Program-made: the position numbers and the translations under genes
Origin: JAAYEL01 sp964345835
Lineage (GTDB): Bacteria; Bacillota; Clostridia; Tissierellales; Peptoniphilaceae
Length of the DNA: 64,000 bases
Direction of reading: 5' to 3'
Assembly (NCBI GenBank): GCA_964345835.1
Contig: CAYFSL010000001.1
Location: 1-64,000, forward strand
The notes under the pieces: generated by a model
Databases searched by the model: none
The model's input: the letters and a program-made list of their open reading frames with translations, nothing else
Told to the model about the DNA's origin: nothing
In this document: positions 15,656 through 24,471 of the stretch, in pieces
Layout of the letters: the number at the start of each line of letters is the position of its first letter
Position numbering within the stretch: position 1 is the stretch's first letter

Positions 15656-16529
15656 TTTTAATTTTGAACAGGCAAAAGAAAAGCTTAAAAAAGTATTAAA
15701 AAAAAGTAGGTACATCCATACCCTTGGGGTTGTTGAAAAGGGACTTTGGCTTAATGACCACTTTAATTTATCTTTTGATGAAGATAAGGTTAGGGCTATG
15801 TGTTTGTTGCATGATTGCTGCAAACATAGGGAAGAAGAGTATTTTGACAAATACAAGGATATATATGATATTCCTTATGAATATATAAGGGATAAGTATA
15901 AGCTTCATGCAATTTTAGGTTCAATTGTAGCAAAAGAAGAGTACGGATTTACTGATGAAGAAGTGCTTAGGGCTATAAGAATTCATACAACAGGGAGCTT
16001 AGAGATGACTGATCTTGATAAGCTTCTCTTTCTTGCAGATGCAATCGAGGATGGGCGAGACTATCCCGGACTTGATAGGATTAGAAGAGAGGGGGAAAAG
16101 AGCCTTAATAGGGGGGTTCTAGCTTCCATGGATAATACCATATCCTTCCTAGAGAGTAAAAATGTTAAATTCTATGATGATACCTATAAGATAAGAGATA
16201 ATATAAGGAGAGATATTTTGAAAGAGAAATTAGACATAGTTATTAAGGCTTGTGAAGATAAACTTGGTGAAGATATAAAGACCATCAAGATAGGCGACAA
16301 GTCTTCAGTGGGAGACTATTTCGTAATTGTTTCAGCTGGCTCAATCCTACAAACAAAGGCAATAGCCAGGGAAATTGAAGAAAAAATTGAAGAAGACGGA
16401 TATGAAGTATATGGCAAAGAAGGCCTAAGAGATGGGGGTTGGATCTTGCTTGATTTGGGAGACATCATAGTCCACATATTTACGAAAGACCAAAGAGATT
16501 TCTATAATTTAGAGAAATTGTGGGATTAA
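15648..16529 (+). CDS. YqeK HD-domain phosphohydrolase fused to ribosome-silencing factor RsfS
   Basis: About 293 residues in one frame. Residues 1-188 are a YqeK HD hydrolase (Ap4A-cleaving family): IHTLGVV, LHDCCKHR, YKLHAILGS, IRIHTTG, ADAIEDGRDYPGLDRIR. Residues about 191-293 are RsfS (DKSSVGDYFVIVSAGSILQ, GLRDGGWILLDLGDIIVHIF), which binds L14 and blocks subunit joining. These are normally adjacent separate genes (yqeK, yqeL). I chose ATG 15648, which overlaps the nadD end by 8 bp and has better ribosome-site spacing than ATG 15639. A ribosome site lies just before the RsfS part. Confidence 0.9.
   Translation: MSNFNFEQAKEKLKKVLKKSRYIHTLGVVEKGLWLNDHFNLSFDEDKVRAMCLLHDCCKHREEEYFDKYKDIYDIPYEYIRDKYKLHAILGSIVAKEEYGFTDEEVLRAIRIHTTGSLEMTDLDKLLFLADAIEDGRDYPGLDRIRREGEKSLNRGVLASMDNTISFLESKNVKFYDDTYKIRDNIRRDILKEKLDIVIKACEDKLGEDIKTIKIGDKSSVGDYFVIVSAGSILQTKAIAREIEEKIEEDGYEVYGKEGLRDGGWILLDLGDIIVHIFTKDQRDFYNLEKLWD
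16205..16220 (+). promoter_or_regulatory. Internal ribosome site and TTG start before the RsfS domain
   Basis: AAGGAG (16205-16210), 7-nt spacer and TTG (16218-16220), in frame with the fusion at codon 191. Initiation here would give a 103-residue free RsfS, the normal family size. Confidence 0.5.
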
Positions 16530-16553
16530 TGACAGCTCACTGAAAGGTGAGTT

Positions 16554-17273
16554 ATGAAAAAAATAAAAATATCAAGAATTTTACTAGTTGTAGCAGGAGT
16601 TCTATTTTTAATTTCAGGATATAGGAATAGAATAAAAAATAGTTTTCAAAGGTCCCCTAGTGAAGAGACAGAAGGGAACTCTATAGTAGCTTCTTCTGAG
16701 CTGGATAATAAAAGAAACACTCAATTATCTGAGGTTGATAAGGTTAATAATAAGCCTTATGTCCAAACGGAGACTAAGGGGAGTGACGAAAAAGACCAGA
16801 CTGGAGATATTTATATACACATCACTGGAGCCGTTGTTAAAGAGGGACTTTATAAGCTTAAAGAGGGCGCAAGATTGGATGATCTTGTCAAGACCTGTGG
16901 CGGACTAAAAGCAGATGCAGACATATCTAAGATCAATCTTTCAATGATACTAGAAGACCAAATGCGGATCCACATTTTAAAGATTGGTGAGACGATGGAG
17001 TCAGATGTAGATCCTGGTGGGAATATATCTAACCCAAGTTCACCCATAGGGGAAAGTGGAGGATCCAAGAAGGATAAATCTTCTAAAATTAACCTTAACA
17101 AGGCCAGTCTTGAAGAGCTTATGACTCTGACAGGAATCGGAGAAAAGAAAGCCCAAGCTATAATAGAGTATAGGCAGGAGAATAGTTTTAAGAGTCCCCA
17201 GGACCTACTTGAAATATCGGGGATTGGGGAGAAGATCCTAGAAAAGATTATAGACCAGGTGACTGTAAAATAA
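16554..17273 (+). CDS. comEA: ComEA family DNA-binding protein
   Basis: 239 residues: one N-terminal membrane segment (about 6-22), a low-complexity linker, an SLBB domain (IYIHITGAVVKEGLYKLKEGARLDDLV, about 82-140) and a C-terminal double helix-hairpin-helix (INLNKASLEELMTLTGIGEKKAQAII, then LLEISGIGEKILEKI). ComEA is the membrane-anchored DNA receptor for transformation. comEB and comEC are not adjacent. The AAGGTGAG ribosome site can pair with CTCAC just upstream, which might dampen translation. Confidence 0.9.
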   Translation: MKKIKISRILLVVAGVLFLISGYRNRIKNSFQRSPSEETEGNSIVASSELDNKRNTQLSEVDKVNNKPYVQTETKGSDEKDQTGDIYIHITGAVVKEGLYKLKEGARLDDLVKTCGGLKADADISKINLSMILEDQMRIHILKIGETMESDVDPGGNISNPSSPIGESGGSKKDKSSKINLNKASLEELMTLTGIGEKKAQAIIEYRQENSFKSPQDLLEISGIGEKILEKIIDQVTVK

Positions 17274-17291
17274 GAACTTTTTTTCTATAAC

Positions 17292-17320
17292 TTGAATGAA
17301 TTAGGAATTTTTGGTATAAT
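17292..17320 (+). promoter_or_regulatory. Sigma-A promoter for secG
   Basis: TTGAAT (17292-17297) and TATAAT (17315-17320) with a 17-bp spacer, 34 bp before the secG ATG. Confidence 0.82.
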
Positions 17321-17354
17321 TCAACTATTGTAGAGAAATTTAGAGAGGGTAAAG

Positions 17355-17585
17355 ATGGATAAACTATTTATTGTATTAATGGTTTTATCAAGCGTAATTA
17401 TTATTGTTGCTAGCTTGATTATGGAACCAAAAACTGAAGGAATGGGTTCTTTATCTGGTGCGGAAACAAATGTTTTTGGTAAGTCTGCATCAAGAGGAAG
17501 GGAACAGCTTCTTCAAAGACTTATGGTAATTTCAGCGGTAGTATTTATGATATCAGCTATCATGATATCTGTATTATCCAAGTAG
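17355..17585 (+). CDS. secG: Preprotein translocase subunit SecG
   Basis: 76 residues with two membrane segments flanking a Gly/Ser-rich loop (TEGMGSLSGAETNVFGKSASRG), the SecG hallmark. SecG assists SecYE/SecA translocation. It precedes rnr and smpB, a frequent Firmicute order, but has its own promoter and terminator here. Confidence 0.93.
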   Translation: MDKLFIVLMVLSSVIIIVASLIMEPKTEGMGSLSGAETNVFGKSASRGREQLLQRLMVISAVVFMISAIMISVLSK

Positions 17586-17681
17586 TAACTTCATATTAAC
17601 TTATTTAGAGACTATATTATTTGATAATAATTTTTAGTTTATTTTAATAAGCTATTGTTACAGTTATAAGTTAAATTAACC

Positions 17682-17709
17682 AGGGCTAGATATAATCTAG
17701 TCCTATTTT
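17682..17709 (+). terminator. Intrinsic terminator after secG
   Basis: A 10-bp stem (AGGGCTAGAT / ATCTAGTCCT, one G-U) with a 3-nt loop is followed by ATTTTTATTT. The remaining AT-rich interval to 17849 holds only a TATAAT box at 17781-17786 with a poor -35, probably for rnr. Confidence 0.85.
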
Positions 17710-17849
17710 TATTTAAAATTTTATGATGGAGCTTTTCCTCCTAAAATATATACTCTTTTTAATATAGGCTAGATTTGGTATATAATAAATAATAAGATAT
17801 TTTACTATAGATTTTATACATATATTCATAAAAATATTAGGAGATAGAA

Positions 17850-19790
17850 ATGAAGGATGTATTGATAAAGGGCAACCTAAAAATCAACAAGGGAGGCTTT
17901 GGCTTTGTAATTGCTGATCAAGAGGGAGTTGACGATATATTTATCGATAAAAAAGAATTAAAAGACGCCTTAGATGACGATACAGTTTTAGTTAAGGTTA
18001 TTAAGCCTAAAAAGGATGGTTATAAGGCTGAAGGACGAATTGTCGAAATTCTTCAAAGAAGTGACAAGGTCCTTACTGGTAGGCTAGAAAAAAATAAGAA
18101 AAAAGGATACGCTTTTGTAGTCCTAGATGGTAATTATAACTATGACCTTTTTATTGCTTCAGAAGACCTGAATGGAGCTAAAAACAATGACAAGGTAGTT
18201 GTAAAGATTAAGGAATTTAAAAAGAAGGAAAAAAACCCTAGAGGAAAAATTATAGAGGTTTTGGGCAGGGTCGATGATGTGGGCGTTGAGGTCTTGGCTA
18301 TTGCTAAAAAGTATGAACTTCCAACAGAATTTTCAAGTGAAACCAAAGAGTACGCTAGAAAGCTGGAAGATTCGCCTAGCGAAAAGGATAAACAAGGGAG
18401 AAAAGACTTTAGAGACCTTTTGACCTTTACTATTGATGGGGCAGATGCCAAGGACTTTGACGACGCTATTTCTATAGAGAAAGTAAATGATAATTATATC
18501 CTATATGTTCATATAGCTGACGTAGCAAACTACGTAAAGGAGAAGAGTTCAATAAATTCCGATGCATATAGTAGAGGAAATTCCGTTTATCTTTTAGATA
18601 GGGTAATCCCTATGCTCCCATTTGAATTATCTAACAACCTCTGCTCGTTAAAGCCTGATGAAGATAGGCTTACTATGACCGTTGAGATGATAATCGATAA
18701 CAAGGGGAAGATTCTGGGCTATGAATTTTATGAATCGGTTATAAGGTCAGACTTTAGACTAGTCTATGATGACGTCTCTGACTACCTAGAAGGGAAAAAC
18801 AATACTTTCCGCGATGAAGGACTGGTAAGAGCCCTTGACTTTAGTAAGGACCTCCATGAAATCCTCTTGAAAAAAAGGGAAGACAAGGGGGATATAGACT
18901 TTAATTTTAAGGAAACTAAGTTGACCTTAGATGATAAGGGCAGGCCTATAGATGTTGGTGTTGACGAGAGAAGGATTGCCAATAGGATTATTGAAAGCTT
19001 CATGATAGTTACCAACGAAGTAGTCGGTAATCATTTTGCAAATCTGGATATTTCCTTTGTTTACAGGGTTCACGATAAACCAACAGATGAAAAGGAAAGA
19101 GAATTTAGACAGATGGCGGCAAAATTTGGCTTTGTGATTAGGGGAAGGGACCTGAGGCCAAAGGACTACCAAAAGATTTTAAAGGAAGCTGAAAACACTA
19201 GGTACGAAATGATTATTAACAACCTCATGTTAAGGTCTTTGACTAAGGCTGAGTATAGGAGGGAAAAGAATATCCATTTTGGTCTTGCCACAGAGAATTA
19301 CTCCCACTTTACGGCTCCTATTAGGAGGTATTCAGACCTTTTGGTTCATAGAATTTTAAAGGGGGCTATTCATGGGAATTTTAAGAAAGAAAGTAGGAGT
19401 TACCAAAGGAAGCTCGATAAAATTTGCCAGCACATATCCCAGGCAGAAAGAAAGGCTGAGGAAGCTGAAAGGGAGGTAATGGACCTTAAGAAGTGTGAAT
19501 TTATGGCTGATAAGGTCGGTCAGGAGTTTGAAGGAATGATATCTTCTTTAACCTCTTTTGGATTTTTCGTTGAGTTGGATAATACAATTGAGGGCTTGGT
19601 TCATTTTAGGGAGCTGGATGACGATTATTATATCTTTGATGAGTCCCAATATGCTATAATCGGGGAGATGCACAAGAATAAATATGAGCTTGGTCAGATA
19701 GTCAAAGTTCGACTAGAAAGAGTGGATGTAGAGCTAAGAGAAATAGATTTTAGGCTGGTGAAAGAAAAGAAACATGAAAAAAGAAAGTAA
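17850..19790 (+). CDS. rnr: Ribonuclease R
   Basis: 646 residues: N-terminal cold-shock-type OB folds (GGFGFVIADQEGVDDIFI), RNB catalytic domain with DGADAKDFDDA (196-206) carrying the magnesium-binding aspartates, and a C-terminal S1 domain (EGMISSLTSFGFFVELDNTIEGLVHF). RNase R is a processive 3'-5' exonuclease that degrades structured RNA and works with tmRNA-SmpB. Its 3' end overlaps smpB by 17 bp. AGGAGA precedes the ATG. Confidence 0.96.
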   Translation: MKDVLIKGNLKINKGGFGFVIADQEGVDDIFIDKKELKDALDDDTVLVKVIKPKKDGYKAEGRIVEILQRSDKVLTGRLEKNKKKGYAFVVLDGNYNYDLFIASEDLNGAKNNDKVVVKIKEFKKKEKNPRGKIIEVLGRVDDVGVEVLAIAKKYELPTEFSSETKEYARKLEDSPSEKDKQGRKDFRDLLTFTIDGADAKDFDDAISIEKVNDNYILYVHIADVANYVKEKSSINSDAYSRGNSVYLLDRVIPMLPFELSNNLCSLKPDEDRLTMTVEMIIDNKGKILGYEFYESVIRSDFRLVYDDVSDYLEGKNNTFRDEGLVRALDFSKDLHEILLKKREDKGDIDFNFKETKLTLDDKGRPIDVGVDERRIANRIIESFMIVTNEVVGNHFANLDISFVYRVHDKPTDEKEREFRQMAAKFGFVIRGRDLRPKDYQKILKEAENTRYEMIINNLMLRSLTKAEYRREKNIHFGLATENYSHFTAPIRRYSDLLVHRILKGAIHGNFKKESRSYQRKLDKICQHISQAERKAEEAEREVMDLKKCEFMADKVGQEFEGMISSLTSFGFFVELDNTIEGLVHFRELDDDYYIFDESQYAIIGEMHKNKYELGQIVKVRLERVDVELREIDFRLVKEKKHEKRK

Positions 19791-20226
19791 AAGGATAGCT
19801 AGTAATAAAAGAGCTAGGAGAGATTATACAATAGAAGATAGCTTTGAGACGGGCATAGTCCTTAAAGGGACAGAGGTTAAGAGTATAAGAAATGGGAAAG
19901 TTTCTATAAATGAAGCCTTTTGTACAATATCAAAAGGGGAGGTTTTTATCAATGGTATGCATATAGCCCCCTATGAATTTGGAAACAGGAATAACGAAGA
20001 TCCCTTAAGGAACAGGAAGCTATTACTCCACAGGAGAGAAATAGATAAGATATCAGGCAAAATTAAAGAAAAAGGATATACACTAATTCCCCTACAAGTA
20101 AAATTAAAGGATGGACTTGTTAAGGTGGATATAGGGCTAGCAAAAGGAAAGAAGATTTATGATAAGAGGAGGGATATAGCTAAAAAAGATGCTGAAAGAA
20201 GGATGGACCAAGCCTTGAGAAGGTAA
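19774..20226 (+). CDS. smpB: SsrA-binding protein SmpB
   Basis: 150 residues with typical motifs ASNKRARRDYTIEDSFETGIVLKGTEVKS, GMHIAPYEFGN and the basic C-terminal tail KKIYDKRRDIAKKDAERR. SmpB delivers tmRNA to stalled ribosomes. It overlaps rnr. I looked for ssrA immediately downstream and did not find it; a TPP riboswitch follows. Confidence 0.97.
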   Translation: MKKESKRIASNKRARRDYTIEDSFETGIVLKGTEVKSIRNGKVSINEAFCTISKGEVFINGMHIAPYEFGNRNNEDPLRNRKLLLHRREIDKISGKIKEKGYTLIPLQVKLKDGLVKVDIGLAKGKKIYDKRRDIAKKDAERRMDQALRR

Positions 20227-20245
20227 TGAATCATTCTAAAGAATG

Positions 20246-20254
20246 TGGTATAAT
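20246..20254 (+). promoter_or_regulatory. Extended -10 promoter for the thiamine operon
   Basis: TGGTATAAT (20246-20254) lies about 25 bp before the TPP riboswitch. No good -35 is visible, as is common with extended -10 promoters. Confidence 0.55.
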
Positions 20255-20277
20255 TATTTTGATAAATTAATATTATA

Positions 20278-20356
20278 AATGAGAGGGGGGCCTAGGCTGA
20301 GAGAATATATTCGACCCTTATGATCTGATTTGGATAATGCCAACGTAGAGACTTCA
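20278..20356 (+). promoter_or_regulatory. TPP riboswitch (THI element)
   Basis: The conserved core is present: GGGGGGCC, GGCTGAGAG, GACCCTT, GATCTGATTTGGATAATGCCAACGTAG read in pieces across 20286-20349, closed by an outer stem ATGAG/CTTCAT. It binds thiamine pyrophosphate and represses the downstream genes. The genes controlled are thiW, thiM and thiE. Confidence 0.95.
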
Positions 20357-20379
20357 TATATAAGTGTATGTAAATATAT

Positions 20380-20408
20380 ACCCTTTCATTTAGCGATGGA
20401 GGGTTTTT
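20380..20408 (+). terminator. Riboswitch expression platform: hairpin that contains the thiW ribosome site
   Basis: ACCCT (20380-20384) pairs with AGGGT (20400-20404), extended by CAT/ATG inside, and is followed by five T bases. The right arm includes the thiW Shine-Dalgarno GGAGGG (20398-20403). The hairpin can therefore act both as terminator and as ribosome-site sequestrator. Confidence 0.7.
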
Positions 20409-20972
20409 ATGAATAGAGAAAAAAAGAGCGTAAGTTCACAAAACATTTTGAGAATGGTAACCCTATCAATGATGGTTGCCATTGGAGTTGTTATTTCACC
20501 AATGCTTAGGGTAGAGGGATTTGCCCCTACAGCCCACCTGGTAAATGTAGTTTGTTCGGTCCTAATGGGTCCCTGGTATTCCCTACTTAATGGGATCTTG
20601 ACCGCATTTATCAGGATGACCTTAATGAGCATACCGCCTTTGGCAATAACAGGACAGGTATTTGGAGCGGTTCTTTCAGGGCTTCTTTATAGGTGGTCTA
20701 ATGGAAGGTTGATTTTTGCCTCAATCGGTGAAATTATAGGAACAGGCATAATTGGGTCAATTGTTTCATACCCAGTCATGGCATATTTTGTTGGGAAAAG
20801 CGGCTTAACCTGGTTTTTCTATACTCCTTCCTTCTTAATAGCAAGTACAATTGGTTCTCTTGCAGGCTATCTCCTACTTGTAACTTTGAGGAACAATTCC
20901 AACCTATATAAAATGCAAGAAAAATTAGGAGTGCAAGTTTATGATAGATCTAGGAGAAATTGGAAGGCTTAA
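20409..20972 (+). CDS. thiW: ECF transporter S component ThiW (thiazole uptake)
   Basis: 187 residues with about five membrane segments and the ThiW-like motif SPMLRVEGFAPTAHLVNV. ThiW is the substrate-binding S component predicted to import hydroxyethylthiazole through a shared ECF module, which is not in this window. It is first after the TPP riboswitch, and its end overlaps thiM by 32 bp. Confidence 0.9.
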   Translation: MNREKKSVSSQNILRMVTLSMMVAIGVVISPMLRVEGFAPTAHLVNVVCSVLMGPWYSLLNGILTAFIRMTLMSIPPLAITGQVFGAVLSGLLYRWSNGRLIFASIGEIIGTGIIGSIVSYPVMAYFVGKSGLTWFFYTPSFLIASTIGSLAGYLLLVTLRNNSNLYKMQEKLGVQVYDRSRRNWKA

Positions 20973-21762
20973 AAACAGGCTTATCCAAGACAAGCCTTTA
21001 ATACATGGTATCACCCACCCAATTGGTATAAACCAGTGTGCAAATATTATTTTAGCTAGCGGGGCAAAAGCCATAATGGCTCAGCATCCAGAAGAAGTTG
21101 CAGAAATCACTAGAATCTCTCAGGCCCTGTATTTAAGTCTGGGTAATATTGACCCCAGTAGGGTTGAAGCTATGAAGATATCCTTGCTATCTGCCAATGA
21201 AGTAAAGATTCCCATCCTCCTAGATATGGTTGGAGTTGGGGTAAGTAAGTTTAGGTATGATTTTGCCAAGGATTTATTGGAGAAATCAAAAGTAAATCTT
21301 GTCAAGGGTAACATGTCAGAAATAAAAACAATGCTCGGGCCTGGTGCAAAAGCCCTAGGGGTTGATGTTGGTGAAGAAGATAGGATTGACCGAAATATTA
21401 AAGAGTCAATCAATCTAGTTAAAGAACTTGCCCAAAGATATAGGGTTACAGTTTTTGCGACAGGAGCAATAGATATAGTAAGTGACGGAACACATACTTT
21501 CTTATGCTACAATGGCCATGAATCTATGGCTGATATTACAGCTACTGGTTGCATGCTGGCAGCTTTGACAACGGCCCTTATGAGTGAGACTAGCCCCTTT
21601 TATGCTGCTTCCTATTCTTCTATATTGATGGGAGTCCTAGGGGAAGAAGCTTTTGAAAAGGGACATATATATTACGACTTATATAAATATATCCTCGATG
21701 GCATATATTATCTGGATGAGGAGTTAATAAGAGAAAAAGCGAGATATAAGGCGGATATTTAG
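20941..21762 (+). CDS. thiM: Hydroxyethylthiazole kinase
   Basis: 273 residues. Motifs include HGITHPIGINQCANIILASGAKAIMA (about 22-47) and the catalytic loop ATGCMLAA near residue 200. ThiM phosphorylates 5-(2-hydroxyethyl)-4-methylthiazole, the presumed ThiW substrate. AGGAG lies 8 bp before the ATG inside thiW. Confidence 0.94.
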   Translation: MIDLGEIGRLKNRLIQDKPLIHGITHPIGINQCANIILASGAKAIMAQHPEEVAEITRISQALYLSLGNIDPSRVEAMKISLLSANEVKIPILLDMVGVGVSKFRYDFAKDLLEKSKVNLVKGNMSEIKTMLGPGAKALGVDVGEEDRIDRNIKESINLVKELAQRYRVTVFATGAIDIVSDGTHTFLCYNGHESMADITATGCMLAALTTALMSETSPFYAASYSSILMGVLGEEAFEKGHIYYDLYKYILDGIYYLDEELIREKARYKADI

Positions 21763-21770
21763 GAGAAAAA

Positions 21771-22412
21771 ATGAAGAAAACAATAAAGAAGGGCCTATAT
21801 TTTATTACTGATAGGAATGGTTATAGCGAAGAAGAATTCCTACAGGTTCTTGAGCAAGTTTGTTCAGAGGGCATTAGCCTACTACAATTGAGGGAGAAAA
21901 ATCTCATTCATGATGATTTTCTAAAGCTTGCTAAAAAGGTTAAAAAGATAGCTGATAAATACCAAGTAGACCTAATCATAGATGATAATGTTGATATAGC
22001 TAAAGAAATATCATGTGGGGTCCACCTTGGGGTTGATGATATGTCAATTGCTAAGGCAAGAGAAATTCTTGGAGAAGATGTAATAATTGGGGCGACAGCA
22101 AAGAGCCTTGATAGGGCTATGGAATCACAAAAACAAGGGGCCGACTATTTAGGAGTTGGGGCGATTTACCCTACAAAAACTCATGTAAAGACAAAGATTA
22201 CTCCAGTAGAGACCCTAGATGAAATAATAGCTGGAGTAGATATTCCTGTCTTTGCTATAGGTGGACTTAGGGAGGATAATCTAGAAGTCCTAAAGGATTC
22301 TAACATTCATGGAATATGTATAGTATCTAGGATTATGCAGGCTGAAGACCCCAAAAAACAGACTAGAATTGTTAAGGAAGCACTGGGTAAGATAATCAAT
22401 ATTGACAGATAA
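21771..22412 (+). CDS. thiE: Thiamine-phosphate synthase
   Basis: 213 residues, TIM-barrel ThiE with LLQLREKN (about 39-46), DDNVDIA, GVHLGVDD, GATAKS and GADYLGVGAIYPT. It joins thiazole phosphate and HMP-PP to thiamine phosphate. With thiW and thiM it forms a thiazole-salvage operon; thiD and thiC are absent here, so the pyrimidine half must come from elsewhere. Confidence 0.95.
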   Translation: MKKTIKKGLYFITDRNGYSEEEFLQVLEQVCSEGISLLQLREKNLIHDDFLKLAKKVKKIADKYQVDLIIDDNVDIAKEISCGVHLGVDDMSIAKAREILGEDVIIGATAKSLDRAMESQKQGADYLGVGAIYPTKTHVKTKITPVETLDEIIAGVDIPVFAIGGLREDNLEVLKDSNIHGICIVSRIMQAEDPKKQTRIVKEALGKIINIDR

Positions 22413-22424
22413 AAGGAAGGAACA

Positions 22425-22739
22425 ATGAAACTTTATGGAGCGGCTATTTGTCCAGACTGCGTTAGGGCAAAGAAGGCATTAGATGAAAAGGGCTTGGAAT
22501 ATACTTATGTGGATATAACAGAATCCACCTACAAGATGAAGGAATTTTTAAGGCTGAGAGATTCAAGAGAAGAGTTTATTGAAAAGAAGAAAGCTGGATT
22601 AATTGGGATTCCTGCCTTTTTATTTACAGATGGTAGCCTTTTATTTGAATTAGAAGATCTTGACTACAAGAAAATTGAAGAAGACAAGGATGACAAGGAC
22701 GAACAAGTAATTGGACTTTGCGGTCTTGATGGATGTTAG
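22425..22739 (+). CDS. Glutaredoxin-like thiol protein
   Basis: 104 residues with a glutaredoxin fold start MKLYGAAICPDCVRAKKAL (CPDC active site, C9 and C12) and the cis-proline in GIPAFLF. An acidic linker leads to a second cysteine pair in LCGLDGC at the extreme C-terminus, unusual for the family and perhaps a resolving or metal-binding pair. It follows thiE by 12 bp and is likely under the same riboswitch. Confidence 0.82.
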   Translation: MKLYGAAICPDCVRAKKALDEKGLEYTYVDITESTYKMKEFLRLRDSREEFIEKKKAGLIGIPAFLFTDGSLLFELEDLDYKKIEEDKDDKDEQVIGLCGLDGC

Positions 22740-22841
22740 TTTAATACCTATTTTTAGCTAATATTTTACAAGATAGATAATATATATACTATTAACATAC
22801 GGAAAAAGTTTTAGATTAATTTAGACAAAGAGGAGGACTAG

Positions 22842-24293
22842 ATGGGATGTACTACATTACTAGTAGGTAAGGCTTGTTCATATGATGGATCAACTTTAGT
22901 TGCAAGAACAGAAGATAATGGGGCAGGATCTTTCCAAGCTAAAAAGTTTATCAGGGTAAATCCTGAAGATCAGCCTAGAAAATATGAGTCTGTTATCTCT
23001 AAGGTCAAGATTGACCTTCCTGATAATCCGCTTGGATATAGCTCTTGTCCAAATGCAGAAATGGATGAGGGATATTGGGCCTGTGCAGGAATAAATGATA
23101 AGAATGTCGGGATGACTGCAACGGAGACCATAACATCTAATGAAAGGATTCTAGCCCTTGACCCTCTTGTTGAAGGAGGGATAGGGGAAGAGGATATCGT
23201 AACCCTTGTCCTACCTTATATTTCCTCTGCAAGAGAGGGGGTACTTAGGTTGGCTAGCCTTCTTGAAGAGTATGGGACCTATGAAAAAAATGGAATTGGC
23301 TTTCACGATGAAGATGAAATCTGGTGGCTAGAGACAATAGGTGGTCACCACTGGATTGCCAAGAGGGTTCCAGATGATTCTTATGTTATTATGCCCAACC
23401 AGCTTGGCATTGATGAATTTGACCTGGAAGATGCCTTTAATGCTAAGGTCAACCACCTTTGCTCTGAAGATTTAAGGGACTTTATAGAAGATAATTACCT
23501 AAACCCTTCATTGACTGGAGGAAATGTAATAAATCCAAGGCTAATATTTGGCTCCGATAGAGACTCTGACCATGTTTATAATAGCCCCAGGGCCTGGATT
23601 GTTCAGAGGTATTTTAATAGGAAGTCAAATAAGTGGGATGGATGCGATGCTGACTATAGGCCAGATTCACCTGATATCCCTTGGTCCAGGGTTCCAGAAA
23701 AAAAGATTACAATCAACGATGTAAAATACGTTCTTTCCCACCATTACCAAGGAAGTAAATACGATATATATGGAAATGATGACAAGCATAATAAGCTTTT
23801 TAGACCTATAGGAATAAATAGGAACAATGTATTGGTTCTAACTCAAATTAGACCTTATATGCCTGACCCGATAAAGGGGCTTCAATGGATGGCCTTTGGT
23901 TCAACAGAGTACAATGGACTGATTGCCTCATATACAAGGGTTAAGAAGACCCCATCTTATTTAGCAAATACGACCAACAAGGTAACTACTGATAACTTCT
24001 ATTGGTCTAATAGACTAATCGCTGCCTTAGCAGACTACAAGCATAAGGATACTAAAGTCTATATCGAATCTTACCAAGAAAGGTTGATGACTATGTCATT
24101 TAAATTGATAAAGGAAACAGATGAAAAAGTCCAAGCGGCTATCCTTACTGATGGGGAAGTGACAGATATATTGGAAGCTTGTAATGAAAAAATATCAGAA
24201 CTCACAAAAAAGGAGACAGATAAGCTTTTATGGGATGTTTTAAATCACACCAGTTTATTGATGAAAAACTCCTTTTCAAGGTCTGACGGTTAA
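22842..24293 (+). CDS. pepD: C69 family dipeptidase
   Basis: 483 residues starting MGCTTLLVGKACSYDGSTLVARTEDN. Cys3 is the expected N-terminal nucleophile of the Ntn hydrolase family C69 (PepD/PepDA), which hydrolyses a broad range of dipeptides. There is no signal peptide, so it is cytoplasmic, fitting a peptide-fermenting anaerobe. GAGGAGG precedes the ATG. The 100-bp upstream gap is AT-rich and no promoter could be assigned with confidence. Confidence 0.92.
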   Translation: MGCTTLLVGKACSYDGSTLVARTEDNGAGSFQAKKFIRVNPEDQPRKYESVISKVKIDLPDNPLGYSSCPNAEMDEGYWACAGINDKNVGMTATETITSNERILALDPLVEGGIGEEDIVTLVLPYISSAREGVLRLASLLEEYGTYEKNGIGFHDEDEIWWLETIGGHHWIAKRVPDDSYVIMPNQLGIDEFDLEDAFNAKVNHLCSEDLRDFIEDNYLNPSLTGGNVINPRLIFGSDRDSDHVYNSPRAWIVQRYFNRKSNKWDGCDADYRPDSPDIPWSRVPEKKITINDVKYVLSHHYQGSKYDIYGNDDKHNKLFRPIGINRNNVLVLTQIRPYMPDPIKGLQWMAFGSTEYNGLIASYTRVKKTPSYLANTTNKVTTDNFYWSNRLIAALADYKHKDTKVYIESYQERLMTMSFKLIKETDEKVQAAILTDGEVTDILEACNEKISELTKKETDKLLWDVLNHTSLLMKNSFSRSDG

Positions 24294-24338
24294 AGTCTAT
24301 GATTGCAATTAAGAAATGCGAATAATTGATAAAAAACA

Positions 24339-24374
24339 AAACTCCTGGAAAGTATCTTCCAGGAGTTTGTTTTT
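24339..24374. terminator. Bidirectional terminator between pepD and fprA
   Basis: A perfect 12-bp stem (AAACTCCTGGAA / TTCCAGGAGTTT) with a 6-nt loop is flanked by TGTTTTT on the right and AAAAAACAAA on the left, so it can work for the convergent genes on both strands. Confidence 0.92.
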
Positions 24375-24471
24375 AAGGAGTTTCTAAAATAAGCTAGGAT
24401 TTTCTGGTCCAATAAGCTATTTTAGAATATAGAAATCGTGTAAGATTAATATATAATTAATCCAAATCTTT

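Noticed and set aside
15648..16529. YqeK-RsfS fusion as a sequencing frameshift artefact
   Set aside because: Both domains are in the same uninterrupted frame with a normal linker; joining would need loss of a stop codon, not a frameshift, and no compressed or homopolymer run lies at the junction.
20227..20277. tmRNA gene expected near smpB
   Set aside because: The interval is only about 50 bp and holds the thiamine operon promoter; no tRNA-like ends or tag-coding segment are present here or nearby.
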